A DNA stretch of 41,556 nt from JBDRHL01 sp043816955 (lineage in GTDB: Bacteria; Planctomycetota; Phycisphaerae; Sedimentisphaerales; CAYZTY01), in the NCBI GenBank assembly GCA_043816955.1, contig JBDRHL010000153.1:1-41556 (forward strand). The letters run 5' to 3'. Below are positions 32,781 to 40,822 of the stretch, piece by piece. The notes below the pieces were generated by a model. That model was not told where the DNA came from, made no database searches, and saw nothing but the letters and a program-made list of their open reading frames with translations. Made by a program: the position numbers and the translations under genes. The number at the start of each line of letters is the position of its first letter. Positions within the stretch are counted from its first letter, which is position 1.

Positions 32781-35003
32781 ATGCGAAATATTACAAATTC
32801 CGGCAGTGTTCCACCCCCCGCGATGCGGCGAGTATCTGCGGACACAGACGGTTTCAGTCTCACTCCGAAGGAGATGCTGGGCATAGTCCGCAGGCACATG
32901 CTGTTGATTATTCTGTGTACCATAGTCGGGTTAATCATGGGTGGTGTCGGATGGGCGGCCATGCGCAAGCTCAACCCCAAATTTGCCGCGAGAGGCTTAA
33001 TAAAAGTTCTGCCTCCTGACGACGTTGATCCGATGAAGATCGGTGGTGCCAACCCCAACAAGGATATTATTTATAACCACAGGCTCTCCCTTGCGACACT
33101 TATAAAACAGCAAAGCTCACTGCAGGATCTGCTAAAAAACGACAAGGTCAGAGATACCAAGTGGTTCCGAAAATTCAGAGGGGACATCATCGAGTCTGTC
33201 GAGGATCTGGAAGAGAATCTGGGAGCAAGCGCACCAAGAGAGCAGGGGTATATTATCGTCACAATGAGATGTGGAAGTGCGGCTGAATCGGCACTGATTG
33301 TCAATGAAATGATGGATCAGTTTCTCGCCTCTCAGAGGGACGCGGCTACGGGGGACATTGGAAGAAAGCTTGTTGAATTCTATGACCAAAAGAACAATTA
33401 TGAACGTGATCTGGCGGCTGCGGATGCGGCGCTAGATGCAATTCGCAAAATGTCTGATATTACCATGCTGGAGACGGATGAGCCCACTCGTCATACGATA
33501 ACACTTCACCTTGCAACGCTACAGAATGCAAGGAGCGAACTGCTCAACCAGGTCAGGCAGTTCGAGGCAACGATAAAGCAGCTGCAGGTGCGGGCTGAAG
33601 GGACGATCGGTGTACAGGTAAAACACCAGATTGAGACGGACGATATTATGATGAACCTGGCAAGGCAGATTGTGTTTATGGAGGCAGATCTGGCGAGAAA
33701 GCTGTCAAAACTCGGTGAAAACCACAGAGAGGTGCTTGAGATCAGGGAATCAATCAGGCAGGCTGGGGAAGAAAGAACCATCAGGCAGAATCAAATCGGC
33801 CAGCAGACAAGGCAGGCAAATCTGAAAAATGCTTTGGATGGGCTTGAAGTTCTCAAGGCCGAGTTGGAACGACTGGAAGAAGAGCTGAGTGAACAGGAGG
33901 CCAAGCAGAAGCAAATGGACGCCGAAAGAATCATGTACGAACGGCGTCTTGCCAAGCGTGACGAGATACAAAAACAGCTTGACCAGGTAAACGAGCTAAT
34001 ACTGAAGTGGACGACGATGCGGCAGGACCCGAAGGCGTCAAAGGTGCAGCTTGCAATGAGGGCGCCTGTGCCGTTGGTAGTCAGTTCACCCCAGCTACTT
34101 GTATACATACCAGCGGGTTTTCTTCTGGGATTTTTCCTTGGAATCGGCCTTACTTTTGTGATTGAGCTGTTGAACGATACCGTCAGGATGCCCGGAGATG
34201 TTCACAAGTACCTGCATATCGACCTGCTTGGTGTTGTTCCGGATGCCCATGAGGATGATCAGCTTGAGGGTGTGGATCTTTGCCATGTGGTTCGACAGGC
34301 GCCTTATTCGATCATCAGCGAGGCGTACAGGCAGATAAGGACAAACCTGCGCCTTTCAAATTCACCCGGAGAAAAAACCCTGCTTATTACGAGTCCGGAA
34401 GCCGAAGACGGCAAAACATGTGTAGCGGCGAATCTGGCAGCCGCATTTGTTGCCGAAGATAAAAGAGTTCTTCTTATCGACATAAACTTTTGCAGACCTA
34501 CCTCGCCGAAGATTTTTCCGCGAGTCACAACCGACCAGTATTTCGAAGCTGACACGCTTGGGCTGAGTAACCTGCTTGCCGGCCAGTGTGAGGATGACAA
34601 CAGCATCATCAGGCATACCGGTATTGAAGGGCTGGATGTGATAGACTGTGGTCCACTTCCATCGAATCCCACTGAGTTACTGTGCGGCTTGAGGATGGAA
34701 CAGTTGCTTCAGGCGCAGTCTGATTTTTACGATTACATATTAATTGACGGCCCGCCGCTTCTGGTCGTCAGTGAAACAAAGATCATGGCTTCGAAGGTCG
34801 ACAGGACCATACTTGTTGTAAACGCTGCTTCGACAAGAAGGGGCATTGCACGGCGGGCAATAAGTGAACTCAATGAGGCAAATGCAATCATAGCAGGCTG
34901 TGTGCTGTTTGGAGCAAAATCGATGAAGGGAGGGTATTTCCAGAAGCGGTTCGAAGCTTATCAGAAGTATCAGCGAGAACACCTAAGCGCTGCGGTACTT
35001 TAA
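32781..35003 (+). CDS. Wzz/Wzc-like chain-length protein with degenerate kinase domain
   Basis: The 740-residue protein has a Wzz domain (two membrane helices near 45-65 and 440-462), a long periplasmic coiled coil (about 210-400) and a C-terminal BY-kinase-like ATPase (about 510-720). The P-loop is SPEAEDGKT (about 537-545), keeping GKT but lacking the usual Gly residues; Walker A' is LLIDINFCRP, with Asn in place of the second Asp of the DxD motif; Walker B is ILIDGPPLL. The end has a Tyr group (GGYFQKRFEAYQKYQ) where autophosphorylation normally occurs. It should set chain length and pair with the export lipoprotein at 24460. Kinase activity is doubtful. An internal ATG at 32822 is an alternative start in another phase; the first ATG was kept. 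Confidence 0.8.
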   Translation: MRNITNSGSVPPPAMRRVSADTDGFSLTPKEMLGIVRRHMLLIILCTIVGLIMGGVGWAAMRKLNPKFAARGLIKVLPPDDVDPMKIGGANPNKDIIYNHRLSLATLIKQQSSLQDLLKNDKVRDTKWFRKFRGDIIESVEDLEENLGASAPREQGYIIVTMRCGSAAESALIVNEMMDQFLASQRDAATGDIGRKLVEFYDQKNNYERDLAAADAALDAIRKMSDITMLETDEPTRHTITLHLATLQNARSELLNQVRQFEATIKQLQVRAEGTIGVQVKHQIETDDIMMNLARQIVFMEADLARKLSKLGENHREVLEIRESIRQAGEERTIRQNQIGQQTRQANLKNALDGLEVLKAELERLEEELSEQEAKQKQMDAERIMYERRLAKRDEIQKQLDQVNELILKWTTMRQDPKASKVQLAMRAPVPLVVSSPQLLVYIPAGFLLGFFLGIGLTFVIELLNDTVRMPGDVHKYLHIDLLGVVPDAHEDDQLEGVDLCHVVRQAPYSIISEAYRQIRTNLRLSNSPGEKTLLITSPEAEDGKTCVAANLAAAFVAEDKRVLLIDINFCRPTSPKIFPRVTTDQYFEADTLGLSNLLAGQCEDDNSIIRHTGIEGLDVIDCGPLPSNPTELLCGLRMEQLLQAQSDFYDYILIDGPPLLVVSETKIMASKVDRTILVVNAASTRRGIARRAISELNEANAIIAGCVLFGAKSMKGGYFQKRFEAYQKYQREHLSAAVL

Positions 35004-35088
35004 ACTCGACGGGGAAACAGAAAAAAGCCAAGGTGATGTTTCTACGACGTAGTGAATATAGATCAATTTGTGATGAAAAGGAGTTCTG

Positions 35089-36027
35089 ATGAACAGCTTT
35101 CTTGTTACCGGCGGCGCCGGTTTTATCGGTTCAAACATCTCAAGAAGACTTGTATCCATGGGGGCTTGTGTCAGAGTTCTTGATAATCTTATTACCGGCA
35201 AGAGGGCGAACCTTGCCGACATAATGGACAAAATTGAGTTTATAGAAGCTGACATGGGTGACGAAGTTGTTGCCAGGAATGCCGTCAAGGACGTCGATGT
35301 TGTCCTGCACCAGGGAGCGCTTTCGTCTGTGCCGCGATCTGTTGATGATCCGGCTGCCACTCACAGGCACTGTGTCGATGCAACTTTCACTCTCCTGCTA
35401 GCAGCCAGAGATGCGAAAATAAAGAGATTTGTGTATGCCGCCAGTTCATCTGCATATGGTGATACGCCTACACTACCTAAAATTGAAACGATGCCTGTGA
35501 GGCCGTTATCCCCTTATGCGGTCGGTAAGCTGGTTGGAGAATATTATTGTTCCGTTTTTTCAAGTGTTTTCGGTCTGGAGACTATCTCGCTGAGGTATTT
35601 CAATGTGTTCGGCCCCTACCAGGATCCGACAAGCCAGTATGCCGCTGCGATACCAGCCTTTGTAACTTCCATATTGAAGGACAAGCCGCCGACTGTTTAT
35701 GGCGACGGCGAGCAGAGTCGTGACTTTACTTACATTGATAACGTTGTCGAGGCAAATCTGCTCGCGGTAAAGGCTGAACGAACGAACGGAGAAGTGGTAA
35801 ACGTCGCCTGCGGAGAACAAATTACCGTTAACCGGATTATTGGTCTGATAAACCAGATTGTAGGCAAAGATGTAAGGCCCAGATATGTGCCTGCAAGGCG
35901 CGGCGACGTGAAGCATTCTCTGGCGGACATTTCTCTTGCCCGGCAGGTCATTGGTTACGAGCCGGTCATAAGCTTTCGTGAAGGGCTCGAAAAATCCATT
36001 GGCTGGTACGCAGAAAACCTGCTGTGA
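35089..36027 (+). CDS. NAD-dependent nucleotide-sugar epimerase
   Basis: This 312-residue extended short-chain dehydrogenase has the Rossmann motif TGGAGFIGSN (about 7-16), the catalytic SSSAYGD and YAVGK with Tyr/Lys (about 145-149), and the family block RYFNVFGPYQDP. It resembles UDP-glucose/UDP-N-acetylglucosamine 4-epimerases of the WbpP type, whose members make precursors for surface polysaccharides. The substrate is not fixed by sequence. The short gap to the Wzc-like gene (85 bp) and the same strand place it in the exosortase/EPS locus. AAGGAG lies eight bases before the ATG. Confidence 0.86.
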   Translation: MNSFLVTGGAGFIGSNISRRLVSMGACVRVLDNLITGKRANLADIMDKIEFIEADMGDEVVARNAVKDVDVVLHQGALSSVPRSVDDPAATHRHCVDATFTLLLAARDAKIKRFVYAASSSAYGDTPTLPKIETMPVRPLSPYAVGKLVGEYYCSVFSSVFGLETISLRYFNVFGPYQDPTSQYAAAIPAFVTSILKDKPPTVYGDGEQSRDFTYIDNVVEANLLAVKAERTNGEVVNVACGEQITVNRIIGLINQIVGKDVRPRYVPARRGDVKHSLADISLARQVIGYEPVISFREGLEKSIGWYAENLL

Positions 36028-36078
36028 GGCAGGACATCTGCAGGGAAGTCCGATATCAGGCGATATATGGAGATTGCC

Positions 36079-37485
36079 ATGCAAATTGATCTTACATTCC
36101 TTGGTGCGTCACAAAATGTTACCGGTTCAAAATACCTGATTCAGGCAAACGGGGCCAAAGTACTTATCGATTGCGGCATATACCAGGAGCGCCAGTTGAA
36201 GGAAAGGAATTATCTGCCGTTTCCGGTACAGCCTGATTCTATTGACGCGGTTGTCCTGACTCATGCACATCTTGATCATACAGGTCTCCTGCCGAAACTT
36301 GTTCGTGACGGATTCAAAGGAAGGATTTATGCGACGCCTGCGACATCGGAAATAACCAAGATTGTCCTGCTTGATGCAGCGCATTTGCAGGAAGAAGATG
36401 CCGAGTTCAAGCGCAAAAGACACCAGAAAGAAGGCCGGACAGGTCCTTATCCTGTTTTTCCGCTTTATACAACTGAAGATGCATCTGCATGCTTTGACTT
36501 ATTTGAGCCTTCAGGATACGAAACACCGATCGAAATTGCCAATGGAGTCGAGGCAACTTTTTACAATGCAGGGCATATTCTCGGCTCGAGCAACATCGGT
36601 ATTCGCGTGCCTCGGAACAGGCGCAAAACAGCAGTGTTGTTTTCTGGCGATATTGGAAGAGCTGATAAACCCATTCTGCAGGATCCGGAGCCGGTTGACA
36701 ACACCGATTATATTGTTATGGAATCAACGTATGGCGACAGGAAGCATGATCTTGCCGCACAGATCGAGCTTAAACTCGCCGACGTTATAAACCGGACTCA
36801 CAAGACGGGCGGCAATATTGTAATACCGAGTTTTGCCGTCGAAAGAGCACAGGAGATTCTCTATCACCTGAACAGCCTTCTCAGGAAGGATCTCATACCG
36901 CACCTGATGGTTTTTCTTGACAGCCCAATGGCAGGCAGAGTTACCGAAGTCTTCAAAAAACACGTGGAGCTATACGACGAGGAGATGGCAAGTCTTGTCA
37001 AAAAAGGCCGGTCACCTTTTGACTTTCCCGGCCTGAAGATCACGGAATCTACGGAAGAATCAAAAGCGATAAACCACATAAAAGGGACGTCAATAATAAT
37101 TGCCGGCTCCGGCATGTGCACCGGCGGAAGAATAAAACATCATCTCGTTAATAATATAACAAGGCCGGAAAGCACAATACTATTTGTAGGGTACCAGGCA
37201 ACCGGAACCCTCGGAAGACAAATTGTTCAAGGCAGCGAATCCGTCAGGATTCTTGGTCAGAAGTACGAGGTAAAGGCGCATATCGCGAAGATAAACGGGT
37301 TTTCAAGTCATGCCGACAGAGAAGAACTACTTGGCTGGCTAAAGACACTGAAAAAGCCCCCAAAGCATATCTTTGTAACTCACGGTGAAGCAGAGGTTGC
37401 CAAAAATTTTGCCAAATTCATCACAAAACAGACGACCTGGGAGGCTTCAGCGCCAGCGTATATGGAGAAAGTCCGGCTTAGCTAA
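36079..37485 (+). CDS. Beta-CASP metallo-beta-lactamase ribonuclease-like protein
   Basis: The protein (about 468 residues) joins a metallo-beta-lactamase fold (THAHLDHTG, giving H62, H64, D66 and H67), a beta-CASP insert (about 240-370) and an RMMBL C-terminal domain (SGMCTGGRIKHHL, GFSSHADREEL). The family includes RNA-processing exonucleases/endonucleases similar to CPSF-73; bacterial relatives of this type (YsiM/TTHA0252-like) degrade RNA. The start at 36079 is preferred since GGAG lies six bases before it; an ATG four codons earlier has no such site. It follows the epimerase by about 50 bp and could be co-transcribed. Confidence 0.86.
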   Translation: MQIDLTFLGASQNVTGSKYLIQANGAKVLIDCGIYQERQLKERNYLPFPVQPDSIDAVVLTHAHLDHTGLLPKLVRDGFKGRIYATPATSEITKIVLLDAAHLQEEDAEFKRKRHQKEGRTGPYPVFPLYTTEDASACFDLFEPSGYETPIEIANGVEATFYNAGHILGSSNIGIRVPRNRRKTAVLFSGDIGRADKPILQDPEPVDNTDYIVMESTYGDRKHDLAAQIELKLADVINRTHKTGGNIVIPSFAVERAQEILYHLNSLLRKDLIPHLMVFLDSPMAGRVTEVFKKHVELYDEEMASLVKKGRSPFDFPGLKITESTEESKAINHIKGTSIIIAGSGMCTGGRIKHHLVNNITRPESTILFVGYQATGTLGRQIVQGSESVRILGQKYEVKAHIAKINGFSSHADREELLGWLKTLKKPPKHIFVTHGEAEVAKNFAKFITKQTTWEASAPAYMEKVRLS

Positions 37486-37583
37486 TATCAACCAGCATAA
37501 TACTCGACAGCAGGCCTTCGGGCCGAAGCCAGGGAAATATTTCATCTGGACATTGCTGAGATGTCATCATAAAATCAACAAGT

Positions 37584-38270
37584 ATGAGCATCAGGATTCT
37601 TGCAATAGACGATGAGCTTGACATGCTGGAGCTGCTTGAGGTGAACCTCTCAAGAGAAGGTTATCGTGTCAAGAAAGCTACAAATGTCAGCGAAGCCCTC
37701 TGTGCTATCCAGGTCGAAAAGCCTGACCTGATCCTGCTCGATATTATGCTGCCTGATACCTCGGGTATAAAACTCCTGGAAAAACTGAAAAAGGATACCA
37801 GGACAGCCGGTATACCTGTAATCATGCTGACCGCAAAAGATAAAGACACCGACATTATCGTGGCGCTGCGGCTCGGTGCTGATGATTATGTTACCAAGCC
37901 TTTCAGCACGGATGTGCTTATTGCCAGGATAGAAGCGGTTCTCAGAAGGTTTCACACAGGTACAGCGGACGACGTAACGCAGTTCGGGCCGATTCAAATC
38001 TCATCTTCGCGATACCAGGTTTTCGCTAACGATAAACCCGTTGAACTTACGGTGCTGGAGTTCAGGATTATGCAGGCTCTTTTGCATGCCGATGGAGCTG
38101 TGTTGTCACGGGAGGAAATAGCTGCCCGGGCCGGCGTGGAAAAGGAGGATTTCAACCCCCGGGCCATCGATGTCCATATTGCGGCAATCAGGAGGAAAAT
38201 TGCGGGGTGTGAGGCAAAAATCAAGACCATAAGGGGCATGGGGTATCAGTTGGGACTCCTGAAGAACTGA
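37584..38270 (+). CDS. OmpR/PhoB-family response regulator
   Basis: The 228-residue protein has a receiver domain (1-120) with acidic residues D9 and D10 (AIDDE), the phosphorylation site D53 (LLDIMLPD), Thr in LTAKD and Lys in VTKPF, and a winged-helix DNA-binding domain (about 133-228, ending IRGMGYQL). It should activate or repress transcription when phosphorylated. No sensor kinase is adjacent. It is 98 bp downstream of the beta-CASP gene and has no good ribosome binding site. The EPS locus upstream is a possible target but this is not shown. Confidence 0.9.
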   Translation: MSIRILAIDDELDMLELLEVNLSREGYRVKKATNVSEALCAIQVEKPDLILLDIMLPDTSGIKLLEKLKKDTRTAGIPVIMLTAKDKDTDIIVALRLGADDYVTKPFSTDVLIARIEAVLRRFHTGTADDVTQFGPIQISSSRYQVFANDKPVELTVLEFRIMQALLHADGAVLSREEIAARAGVEKEDFNPRAIDVHIAAIRRKIAGCEAKIKTIRGMGYQLGLLKN

Positions 38271-38290
38271 CGAGAGCAGGGTCGATAGTA

Positions 38291-40303
38291 TTACAGTGTG
38301 CGAAGCTCTGCGCCGAGGGAATTTTTGAGTTCGGTAAGGATTTCCTGCTCCATCTGGTCGACGGCCTCGTGCCTGAGCGTGCCATCTTCATCGCGAAAAC
38401 AAAGCGAGAGGGTTATGCTCTTGTGGCCTTTTGCAATCCCTTTACCCCGATAGATGTCTACGAACCTGACATCCTCAAGGACTCTGGGGGCCTTACGATG
38501 AACCGCTGCGGCAATTTGTGCCCAGGGGAGGTTTTCATCGACCACTATTGACAAATCTCGCTCAATTGCCGGGAATCTTGGTATGGGTTTGAACTTTATG
38601 GGGCCGCTTTCAATGGACAGCAACTGCTCAAAATCCAGTTCTGCTGCTGACGGCCTGATATTTTTCAGATCGAATTTATCAGTGACTTTTTCAGATACGA
38701 TCCCGGTCAGACCTATGATTTCCCCGTCTATTTTTATTTCGGCAGCAAGCCGGGCCCATGGGGCATAAGCCTGGGAGAATTCCACGACAGCTTGTCTGTT
38801 CAGGCGGCGCAGGAGTCCTTCGATTACACCTCGCAGATCCTGAAAATCGCTGTCACAGAGGATAGCCAGCTTCGTTTTTTCTTCAGGCAGGTGGTCATCT
38901 TCAACAGGGGTAAAAGTATTCGCCAGTTCATAGATTCGGCAAGGCAGGTTTCCGGCGTTTGTATTGGTGCGCAAGACGGTCAGCAGTGAGCCGATAAGAC
39001 TGCGGCGAAGAAGATTGGCATTTTTGCGGGAGACGTCTTTTACCGCGAGATGATCGGTCCGTCCACGGCTGGTGATGATCCGGGCGGAGCTGTCGTCGAC
39101 AAAGGTGACGCTGATGGTTTCGTAAAATCCGCATCCCTGCAGAAACGTACCTACCTGTGAAGCCAGTCTTTGTCGCCGGTCCAGCGGAGCTACCTCGATG
39201 CTTATCCTGCCTTCTGTGGGGACTTTGTCATAGCCGTAGACCCGGGCAACCTCTTCGATCAGATCGGCTTCGCGGTAAACGTCGCTTCTCCAGGAAGGCA
39301 CGGTACACTGGATTGACTCGCCGTCGTCAACAGGCTTGAAGCAAAGCGCCGAAAGAATAGACATCATCGTGGCTTTGGGGATTTCCACGCCCAGCACGAG
39401 TTTGAGGCGGCTGGGGCGAATGAATACTTTGGCAGGCTCCCACCTTGCCGGGTAAGCATCGACAACTCCGCGTGCAGCGGTGCCGCCCGCAACTTTGATT
39501 ATCAGTTCGATAGTGCGTTGTGAGGCCCAGTCCACGCGGTCCTTATCAACTATTCGCTCGAATCGAAATGCCGCTTCGCTTGGAAGTGCCAGTTTGCGAG
39601 AGGTTGTGCGAACACTGACAGGATCGAAATACGCATCTTCCAGCAGTATGGTTGTGGTCGAGTCGGTAACCTCGGTGTCAAGACCACCCATTACACCTGC
39701 TATAGCCACTGTTTTTTCAGAATCGGCGATCACAAGCATCTCAGGACTCAGATCGCATATTGTCCCGTCGATACTGGTGATTCGCTCGCCGGGCAGTGCT
39801 TTACGGACGATGATTTTGCCTCCGGTTATTTTGTTATAATCAAAAGCGTGGGGCGGCTGGCCGGTTTCCATCATCGCATAATTGGTCGCGTCAACAACGT
39901 TGTTTACGCTGCGGAGGCCGACCGCTTCGAGCCTTTGTACCATCCACTGCGGAGATGGGCCGACTTTTACTTCCTCTATGACGCGTGCGGTGTAACGGCC
40001 GCAAAGTTTCGGCTCGGCGATTTCGACGCTGACCAGATCAGAAGCGTGTTTTTTGCCTTCCTGCAGCTTTATCGGAGGCAGTTTTAATTCGGCTCCTGTT
40101 GCGGCGGCAAGTTCTCTGGCAACGCCTATATGTCCGAGGCAGTCGCCGCGGTTGCTGGTTATCTCAAGATCAATTATCCAGTCATTTCCGCTACGTTCAA
40201 TTGATTCGCAGGGCAGGCCGACATTGCTGAGTATTTCGGTGATCTGTTCAGCAGGGCCGTTGAAATCAACATAGTCATGCAGCCAGTTAAGCGATATTTT
40301 CAT
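38291..40303 (-). CDS. pheT: Phenylalanyl-tRNA synthetase beta chain, short form
   Basis: This 670-residue subunit joins Phe to tRNA-Phe together with PheS. It starts MKISLNWLHDYVD and continues to VGLPCESIERSGNDWIIDLE then TSNRGDCLGHIGVARELAA, thereby skipping the ~110-residue EMAP/OB tRNA-binding domain (B2) that standard bacterial PheT has between these blocks. The B3/B4 part (NNVVDATNYAMMETGQPPHAFD), B5 domain, catalytic-like core and FDX-ACB anticodon domain (about 575-670) are present. The usual partner gene pheS is not beside it. The gene has its own promoter at 40337-40365. The absence of the domain is clean and in-frame, so this looks like a natural short form and not an assembly error. 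Confidence 0.92.
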   Translation of the reverse strand: MKISLNWLHDYVDFNGPAEQITEILSNVGLPCESIERSGNDWIIDLEITSNRGDCLGHIGVARELAAATGAELKLPPIKLQEGKKHASDLVSVEIAEPKLCGRYTARVIEEVKVGPSPQWMVQRLEAVGLRSVNNVVDATNYAMMETGQPPHAFDYNKITGGKIIVRKALPGERITSIDGTICDLSPEMLVIADSEKTVAIAGVMGGLDTEVTDSTTTILLEDAYFDPVSVRTTSRKLALPSEAAFRFERIVDKDRVDWASQRTIELIIKVAGGTAARGVVDAYPARWEPAKVFIRPSRLKLVLGVEIPKATMMSILSALCFKPVDDGESIQCTVPSWRSDVYREADLIEEVARVYGYDKVPTEGRISIEVAPLDRRQRLASQVGTFLQGCGFYETISVTFVDDSSARIITSRGRTDHLAVKDVSRKNANLLRRSLIGSLLTVLRTNTNAGNLPCRIYELANTFTPVEDDHLPEEKTKLAILCDSDFQDLRGVIEGLLRRLNRQAVVEFSQAYAPWARLAAEIKIDGEIIGLTGIVSEKVTDKFDLKNIRPSAAELDFEQLLSIESGPIKFKPIPRFPAIERDLSIVVDENLPWAQIAAAVHRKAPRVLEDVRFVDIYRGKGIAKGHKSITLSLCFRDEDGTLRHEAVDQMEQEILTELKNSLGAELRTL

Positions 40304-40336
40304 AAAAACACACCAGATTGAACTTTAAGACCAAAT

Positions 40337-40365
40337 ACAATAACACCTTATCATCTTGTTGTCAA
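40337..40365 (-). promoter_or_regulatory. Sigma-70-like promoter for pheT
   Basis: On the minus strand TTGACA (40365-40360), 17 bases and TATTGT (40342-40337) lie about 33 bases before the pheT start codon. The -35 box is perfect, the -10 box four of six. Confidence 0.55.
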
Positions 40366-40519
40366 TACGTTGGCAGGCAGCTATTTCCGACATAGTCAGC
40401 GGTTTGATCAGGTCTTTTTCAGGGTGGCGGATTAAAAGGTCTTGCTAGTCAGGTTTGTTAGGCTATAATCAGCCGTGGTGGGCTGACAAGATCGAAAATG
40501 AAGGAGATGGTACGATAAA

Positions 40520-40534
40520 CCCGCCTTCGGCGGG
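40520..40534. other. GC-rich hairpin
   Basis: Perfect 6-bp stem CCCGCC/GGCGGG with loop TTC. No T-run follows on either strand, so termination is uncertain. Such hairpins are common dispersed elements. Confidence 0.4.
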
Positions 40535-40605
40535 AAACGGCTCTTTGACAAGTGAATGATATTTTTTCTTTCTTTTTTCGCCATGTATTGTGAAGGCGAA
40601 AAAAG

Positions 40606-40822
40606 CGAGAAAATATCTGTTCGTAAAATATTTTGTTGGCGTTTGAGCTTCGGTTACGATTGGACTTTCAGCCGGAGTAGAATAGGCCATAGGCTGCATT
40701 GTTTATATGGGGCATTGCGACCCTGTATAGGAGTATGGTGAGCGCCGACGCAGTAAGTCCATCTTCAAGGACGAGTCTACTCCAGGTAATGTTAACTTTT
40801 TTTGAGATTAGGAGAATCACAG
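40606..40822 (+). ncRNA. Candidate bridge RNA of an IS110-group element
   Basis: IS110-group elements encode a structured guide RNA in the non-coding end upstream of the transposase. This leader is long enough and has small stems (GTCC 40757-40760 with GGAC 40769-40772; GGCC/ATAGG pairing near 40685-40695). Element ends and guide loops cannot be set because the right end is outside the window. Confidence 0.3.

Larger units (their letters stand above)
40304..40822. other. Intergenic region and 5' non-coding part of an IS110-group element
   Basis: No gene is supported in these 519 bases. The left part holds the pheT promoter and a CCCGCC-TTC-GGCGGG hairpin (40520-40534). The right part contains an 11-bp perfect inverted repeat (40572-40582 with 40595-40605) and then about 215 bases of leader in front of the transposase. 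Confidence 0.5.
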
